Below are positions 5,438-8,848 of a stretch of DNA of 8,848 bases, one piece after another. This stretch comes from an uncultured Cloacibacillus sp. (GTDB lineage: Bacteria > Synergistota > Synergistia > Synergistales > Synergistaceae): positions 1 through 8,848 of the forward strand of contig CAKSWL010000074.1 of assembly GCA_934511335.1 (NCBI GenBank), in the 5' to 3' direction. A program made the translations under genes and the position numbers. Every line of letters begins with the position of its first letter. Within the stretch, counting starts at the first letter, position 1. Below the pieces are notes generated by a model. The model searched no databases, was not told where the DNA came from, and was given only the letters and a program-made list of their open reading frames with translations.

Positions 5438-6745
5438 CTATTTTGCGGCGGCCAGCTCAGGGAAACGGGCAAAGACTTCGTCTACATGCTTCAGGTAATA
5501 CTCCAGATCAAACAGCGCCTCCAGGTCGGCGGGGGTCATTTTCTTAATCCGAGGATCGGCTTTCAGAAGATCGAGCAGCGGGACCTTTTCGTTCCAGCAG
5601 CGCATGGCGTTGCTCTGCGCGATGGCGTAGGCCTCTTCGCGGCTGACGCCCTCTCTTTCGACGAGCGTGATGAGCACGCGTCCCGAGAAGAGCAGCCCCT
5701 TGGTGATGTCGATATCCTCCATCATCTTGTCGGCATCCACCACCAGACCGCTCATCACCTTGACCATGATCTTCGTCATGTAGTGCGCCAGATGGAAGGC
5801 GTCGGGCCACATCACGCGTTCGACCGAGGAGTGGCTGATGTCGCGTTCGTGCCAAAGGGCGATGTCCTCCAGCGCCGGCACGGCAAAGCCGCGCAGCAGG
5901 CGCGACATACCGCAGACTCTTTCGCAGAGGATGGGGTTCTTTTTATGCGGCATCGCCGAGGAGCCCTTCTGTCCCTTTTTGAAGGGTTCAAGCGCTTCAA
6001 GCACTTCTGTGCGCTGGAGGTGACGCACTTCGAGCGCGAGACGCTCAAGGGTGCCGCCAAAGATGGCAAGGTCGGTGACGATACGCGCGTGCCGGTCTCT
6101 TTGGATGACCTGTGTAGAAACGGGGTCGATCCCCAGACCAAGCAGTTCGCAGACGCGCGCCTCGATTTTTGGGGGGCAGTTGGCGTAGGTACCGACGGCA
6201 CCCGACAGCTTGCCGACCATCATCTCTTTTTTGCTCTGCGTCAGCCGCTCGATGTCGCGCCCCAGCTCGGCGTAGTGGTTGAGCAGCTTGAGGCCGAAGG
6301 TGGTCGGCTCGGCGTGGATCCCGTGCGTGCGTCCGGGGCAGGGCGTGAGCTTGTATTCGACGGCCTTTTCCCCAAGGATCTTATGAAGTTTTTTAAGTTC
6401 GGCGACGACGACGTCCATGCTCTCTCCAAGCAGGAGCGAGGAGGCGGTGTCGATGACGTCGCTGCTCGTCAGACCGAGGTGGACGAAGCGCCCCGATTCG
6501 CCGATCGTCTCGGCCACGCTCGACACAAAGGCGATCACATCATGCTGTGTCACCTCTTCTATTTCTCGGATACGTTCGACGGAGAACCCCGCCTTTTCTT
6601 TTATGCTGCGAAAATCTTCGTCCGGCACCGCTCCGGCCTCGTTCCAGGCCTGTGTCGCCGCGAGTTCGACGTCGAGCCAGCGGCGAAAGCGGTTTTCGTC
6701 GGTCCATATTTTTTTTATCTCCGGTGTTTCGTAGCGCTGTATCAT
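5438..6745 (-). CDS. purB: Adenylosuccinate lyase
   Basis: PurB acts twice in purine synthesis, releasing fumarate from SAICAR in the path to IMP and from adenylosuccinate to give AMP; it works as a cytosolic homotetramer. The 435-residue protein has the short B. subtilis-type layout of the fumarase/aspartase superfamily. It shows TQHDV with His68, LTSSDVIDTA (92-101), the general-acid segment GRTHGIHAEPTTFG with His141, the mobile signature loop GSSAMPHKKNP (261-271, Ser262/263), and HERDISHSSVER (299-310) with the superfamily's basic and Ser residues. His68, His141 and Ser262 fall at the B. subtilis numbers. ATG at 6745 is preferred over the adjacent TTG at 6748 because AAGGGAGG lies 8 bases upstream. 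It is the last gene of the operon that includes ftsY, 39 bases after the DUF4416 gene, and ends at a strong terminator. The enzyme looks complete. Confidence 0.97.
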   Translation of the reverse strand: MIQRYETPEIKKIWTDENRFRRWLDVELAATQAWNEAGAVPDEDFRSIKEKAGFSVERIREIEEVTQHDVIAFVSSVAETIGESGRFVHLGLTSSDVIDTASSLLLGESMDVVVAELKKLHKILGEKAVEYKLTPCPGRTHGIHAEPTTFGLKLLNHYAELGRDIERLTQSKKEMMVGKLSGAVGTYANCPPKIEARVCELLGLGIDPVSTQVIQRDRHARIVTDLAIFGGTLERLALEVRHLQRTEVLEALEPFKKGQKGSSAMPHKKNPILCERVCGMSRLLRGFAVPALEDIALWHERDISHSSVERVMWPDAFHLAHYMTKIMVKVMSGLVVDADKMMEDIDITKGLLFSGRVLITLVEREGVSREEAYAIAQSNAMRCWNEKVPLLDLLKADPRIKKMTPADLEALFDLEYYLKHVDEVFARFPELAAAK

Positions 6746-6753
6746 CAAGATAG

Positions 6754-6761
6754 CCTCCCTT
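6754..6761 (-). promoter_or_regulatory. Ribosome binding site of purB
   Basis: AAGGGAGG on the minus strand ends 8 bases before the ATG at 6745 and 5 before a TTG at 6748. The spacing favours the ATG. Confidence 0.7.
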
Positions 6762-6784
6762 TATAAATTGCCTTTTTGAAAATT

Positions 6785-7381
6785 TTAATCTCCGCGTCGG
6801 GGGTAACAGGGCTGCGCGCCGCGCGATTCTCTTTTCCAGTCTTCTCGCACCAGTTCCAGCCAGCTGTCGTAAAGGCCGCTCTTGAAGTCTGGGAAGGTAT
6901 AGAAGAAATTCTCCCAGCGTCCCTTCCGGCGGCAGAGCGTCACCTCGCAGAAGATGCCGTCCCGCAGGTAGACGCGGTGCGCCTGCCCCTTCGTGGAGGC
7001 AAGCAAAAGCCTCGCTCCGTCGATCGTGCCGGGGTCAAGGTTGACGCGGCGGCTCTCGCCGGTCTTTCGTTCCAGGCGGCAGCTCTCGATCTTCCAGTCC
7101 GGCAGTTTCGACATCGGATAAAGCCCCGGATATGAAAAAAAGATCCGATCCAGCTCCGGCGAAATATCTTCGTAATAATTCGTCCAGACGAAGGGCATCC
7201 GCGCACTCACCCTCTCCGGTTCACCCCAGCTCCCGGCCAGCAGCAAGCGGGCCCGTTCGTATATTTTGGGGTCGCCTCGCGGCACCAGAAGCGCGACGAT
7301 CTTCTTGACCAGCGGGTCTCGCGGATGCCTTCCCCCGCAGTCGCGCAAAAGTCCCTCGTTTTTATTCGGCTCTTCCGACAT
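6785..7381 (-). CDS. DUF4416 family protein, function unknown
   Basis: The 198-residue protein (from the ATG at 7381) matches my memory of the DUF4416 family: TNYYEDISPELDR at about 67-79, a Pro/Leu segment, RRVNLDPG at 111-118, LLLASTKGQAHRVYL (125-139), DGIFCEVTL (141-149) and YTFPDF (161-166). These Asn/Asp/His-containing motifs look like a conserved active or binding pocket, but no reaction is known to me. No signal peptide, membrane segment or known cofactor motif is seen. The first 20 residues are polar and probably flexible. The start overlaps the end of ftsY by 20 bases, with GGAG 10 bases upstream (7392-7395); a TTG at 7414 would be an earlier in-frame start but has no better site. 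The tight overlap implies translational coupling to ftsY, and purB follows 39 bases later. A role in either pathway is not shown. Confidence 0.85.
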   Translation of the reverse strand: MSEEPNKNEGLLRDCGGRHPRDPLVKKIVALLVPRGDPKIYERARLLLAGSWGEPERVSARMPFVWTNYYEDISPELDRIFFSYPGLYPMSKLPDWKIESCRLERKTGESRRVNLDPGTIDGARLLLASTKGQAHRVYLRDGIFCEVTLCRRKGRWENFFYTFPDFKSGLYDSWLELVREDWKRESRGAQPCYPRRGD

Positions 7382-8291
7382 CAAGCAGCGTCTCCACAAA
7401 AGTGCGCGGATCAAAGAGCTGAAGGTCGTCTATTCCCTCACCAAGCCCCACGTAGCGTATCGGCATTTTGAGTTTGTCGGCGATCGCGATGACGATGCCG
7501 CCTTTGGAGGTGTTGTCGAACTTCGTGAGGACGACCCCCGTTATCGGCATCGCCTTGCCGAAGGTCTCGGCCTGCATAAAGCCGTTCTGTCCAGTCACCG
7601 CGTCCAGAACGATGAGCACTTCGGCGGGGCCTTCCGGCACCTCGCGCTTGATGACGCGCGTCACCTTCGACAGCTCTTCCATGAGGTTGGATTTCGTGTG
7701 GAGGCGTCCTGCGGTATCGGCGATTATCACGTCGTCGCCCGCGGCTTTGGCCGCCATTATCGAATCGTAGACGACGGCGGCGGGGTCGCTGTCCTGCGCC
7801 TGCGCGACGACGCGCACGCCCGCGCGTTCGCCCCAAGCCTTGAGCTGTTCGATGGCGGCGGCGCGGAAGGTGTCGGCGGCGGCCATGATGACTCTTTTGC
7901 CTTCGGCTTTAAGCTGAGAGGCCAGCTTGCCGGAGGTGGTAGTCTTGCCGCTACCGTTGACGCCGATCATGATGACGATCGACGGCTTCTGCGAAAGGTC
8001 CAGCGGCTTGCCCATTCCCGGCACCGCCTCCAGGCGGGAGACTAAAAGTTCGGCAAAGGCGGATTTAAGCTCCAGTTTTTTGGTTATCCTGCGGTCCACC
8101 ATCACCTGCCTGAGATCGTTTATAAGCGCCTCGGTAGTGTCGATGCCGACATCTCCGAGTATGAGGCTCTCTTCAAGCTCGTCCCAGAAATCGTCGGTCA
8201 CCGGGTCGTCGGAAAAGAGGTTTGATACGCTCTGAGTCCAGCGGTTCCCGGTATTTTTCAACTTTTCGGCAAATTTTTTAAATATCCCCAT
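7362..8291 (-). CDS. ftsY: FtsY, signal recognition particle receptor GTPase
   Basis: FtsY docks ribosome-nascent chain-SRP complexes at the inner face of the membrane, forming a GTP-dependent heterodimer with Ffh so that membrane proteins reach the Sec channel. The 309 residues comprise an N-terminal amphipathic basic helix (MGIFKKFAEKLKN) likely to touch lipid, the four-helix N domain (about 30-95) and the G domain. Nucleotide motifs: GVNGSGKTTT (G1, 110-119), DTFRAAA (G2, 140-146), DTAGR (G3, 192-196), TKFDNTSKGG (G4, 256-265) and GLGEGIDDL (282-290). The usual G4 reads TKLDGT; Phe258 and Asn260 are departures, while the base-specifying Lys257 and Asp259 are kept. No long acidic A domain is present, unlike E. 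coli FtsY. The ATG has GGAGGTG 5 bases upstream. The gene starts 2 bases after the preceding gene's stop and overlaps the DUF4416 gene downstream. SRP54/Ffh is excluded by the missing M domain. Confidence 0.97.
   Translation of the reverse strand: MGIFKKFAEKLKNTGNRWTQSVSNLFSDDPVTDDFWDELEESLILGDVGIDTTEALINDLRQVMVDRRITKKLELKSAFAELLVSRLEAVPGMGKPLDLSQKPSIVIMIGVNGSGKTTTSGKLASQLKAEGKRVIMAAADTFRAAAIEQLKAWGERAGVRVVAQAQDSDPAAVVYDSIMAAKAAGDDVIIADTAGRLHTKSNLMEELSKVTRVIKREVPEGPAEVLIVLDAVTGQNGFMQAETFGKAMPITGVVLTKFDNTSKGGIVIAIADKLKMPIRYVGLGEGIDDLQLFDPRTFVETLLDVGRAE
7392..7395 (-). promoter_or_regulatory. Weak ribosome binding site of the DUF4416 gene within ftsY
   Basis: GGAG on the minus strand ends 10 bases before the ATG at 7381, inside the ftsY coding sequence. 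The weak site fits re-initiation after ftsY translation. Confidence 0.4.
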
Positions 8292-8293
8292 TC

Positions 8294-8848
8294 TTACACC
8301 TCCGCTTTTGCGCCGGCCGCGTTATCGACGCCCTTTTTCACGCCGCCGCGTCTGCGGCGCTGAAAATGGCGCTTCGGGCGTTCGCCGCCGGCCGACGCCG
8401 CTTTTTCATCTTTCGGCGGTTTGACGTCCGCGGTATTCTTTACCTTTTGTATGATCTCCGCGCAAATCTCTTCCTGCTCGTCATGAGCGTTCTGCTGCTC
8501 GTGCTTCGGATGATGCTTTTTTCTCTTCTTATTGCCGCGCGGCTTTTGCTCCGCGTTCGCCGCCCCGCCCTCGGCGCGGCGTCTGGCGGCCGATTCATCC
8601 CGCCTGGGTTCCGCGGTGGGCCTTTCGCCGCTTTCAAGGCGCTGCATACATTTGGGGAAAATATCCTGTATCTTGAAGATCGGCTCTTCGGCCTCCTCTT
8701 CCGGCACCACCCATTCTTCGCCGGCGGAGACGGTCGCTTTGAACTCTTCAAATTTGTCTTTCGGGACCTTCACCTCGCCCTTGCCGGCGATAAAACAGCG
8801 CAGGCTCTTCGTCGGCAGGTCTATGCCCGAGACGATCACGTTGCCGCT
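8294..8848 (-). CDS. Unidentified protein with charged basic C-terminal tail (5' end outside window)
   Basis: The frame is open to the right edge, so the N-terminus is missing; 184 residues are visible. A GTG at 8839 is in frame, but the codons before it (Ser-Gly-Asn) are coding-like, so it is probably internal. The first 70 or so visible residues look folded, with segments such as VIVSGIDLPTKSLRCFIAGKG and IFKIQDIFPKCMQRLESG. The rest is low-complexity and strongly charged: KKRKKHHPKHEQQ near the middle, and near the end RPKRHFQRRRRGGVKKG. Such tails are often disordered and bind nucleic acid or acidic partners; that is inference. It ends 2 bases before the ftsY ATG, within which gap lies no promoter, so it is the upstream member of the ftsY operon. 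I do not recognise the family and do not assign a function. Confidence 0.7.
   Translation of the reverse strand, partial: SGNVIVSGIDLPTKSLRCFIAGKGEVKVPKDKFEEFKATVSAGEEWVVPEEEAEEPIFKIQDIFPKCMQRLESGERPTAEPRRDESAARRRAEGGAANAEQKPRGNKKRKKHHPKHEQQNAHDEQEEICAEIIQKVKNTADVKPPKDEKAASAGGERPKRHFQRRRRGGVKKGVDNAAGAKAEV
8297..8303 (-). promoter_or_regulatory. Ribosome binding site of ftsY
   Basis: GGAGGTG on the minus strand ends 5 bases before the ATG at 8291. It lies in the last codons of the preceding gene, whose stop is at 8294-8296, so the two genes are likely translated in tandem. Confidence 0.75.

Noticed and set aside
5244..5498. Plus-strand open frame of 84 codons across the purB 3' end
   Set aside because: It crosses the terminator hairpins and the purB coding end on the opposite strand, and has no motif.
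5486..6766. Long plus-strand open frame of 426 codons opposite purB
   Set aside because: It is antisense to an intact PurB with all catalytic motifs; no motif or ribosome site supports it.
8294..8848. Detached FtsY A domain created by a frameshift
   Set aside because: FtsY has its own ATG, ribosome site and N-terminal helix, and the upstream tail ends basic, not acidic.

Overview
The window reads as ordinary chromosomal DNA from a GC-rich anaerobic bacterium, with strong AGGAGG-type ribosome binding sites and compact gene runs. My best guess is the phylum Synergistota (a Cloacibacillus- or Synergistes-like genome). That guess rests on the general look of the proteins and the ftsY-DUF4416-purB order; it is an impression and has not been verified. 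No phage, insertion sequence, CRISPR array, tRNA or rRNA gene is visible.

Left part (1-2207): on the minus strand, uvrC (excision nuclease subunit C, start probably TTG at 2117) is followed by ribD (riboflavin deaminase/reductase), which starts inside the end of uvrC and leaves the window at position 1. This UvrC is about 100 residues short because the whole segment between the UVR motif and the RNase H nuclease domain is missing, while the catalytic residues are kept. A short AT-rich spacer with divergent promoter potential separates uvrC from cysS.

Middle (2208-5437): cysS (cysteinyl-tRNA synthetase, plus strand) converges on glpX (class II fructose-1,6-bisphosphatase, minus strand). About 430 bases lie between them and carry two long hairpins and a doubtful 48-codon ORF. 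Upstream of glpX are about 380 bases with the purB terminator, a possible glpX promoter and a doubtful 50-codon ORF.

Right part (5438-8848): a minus-strand operon reads from the right edge as an unidentified gene with a charged, basic tail (5' end outside the window), ftsY (signal-recognition-particle receptor), a DUF4416 gene overlapping the end of ftsY, and purB (adenylosuccinate lyase), closed by a good GC-hairpin/T-tract terminator at 5348-5387. These genes serve DNA repair, riboflavin and purine synthesis, gluconeogenesis, translation and membrane protein targeting. I do not see an integrated new system; the points most worth checking are the shortened UvrC, the unassigned gene before ftsY, and the two intergenic regions.
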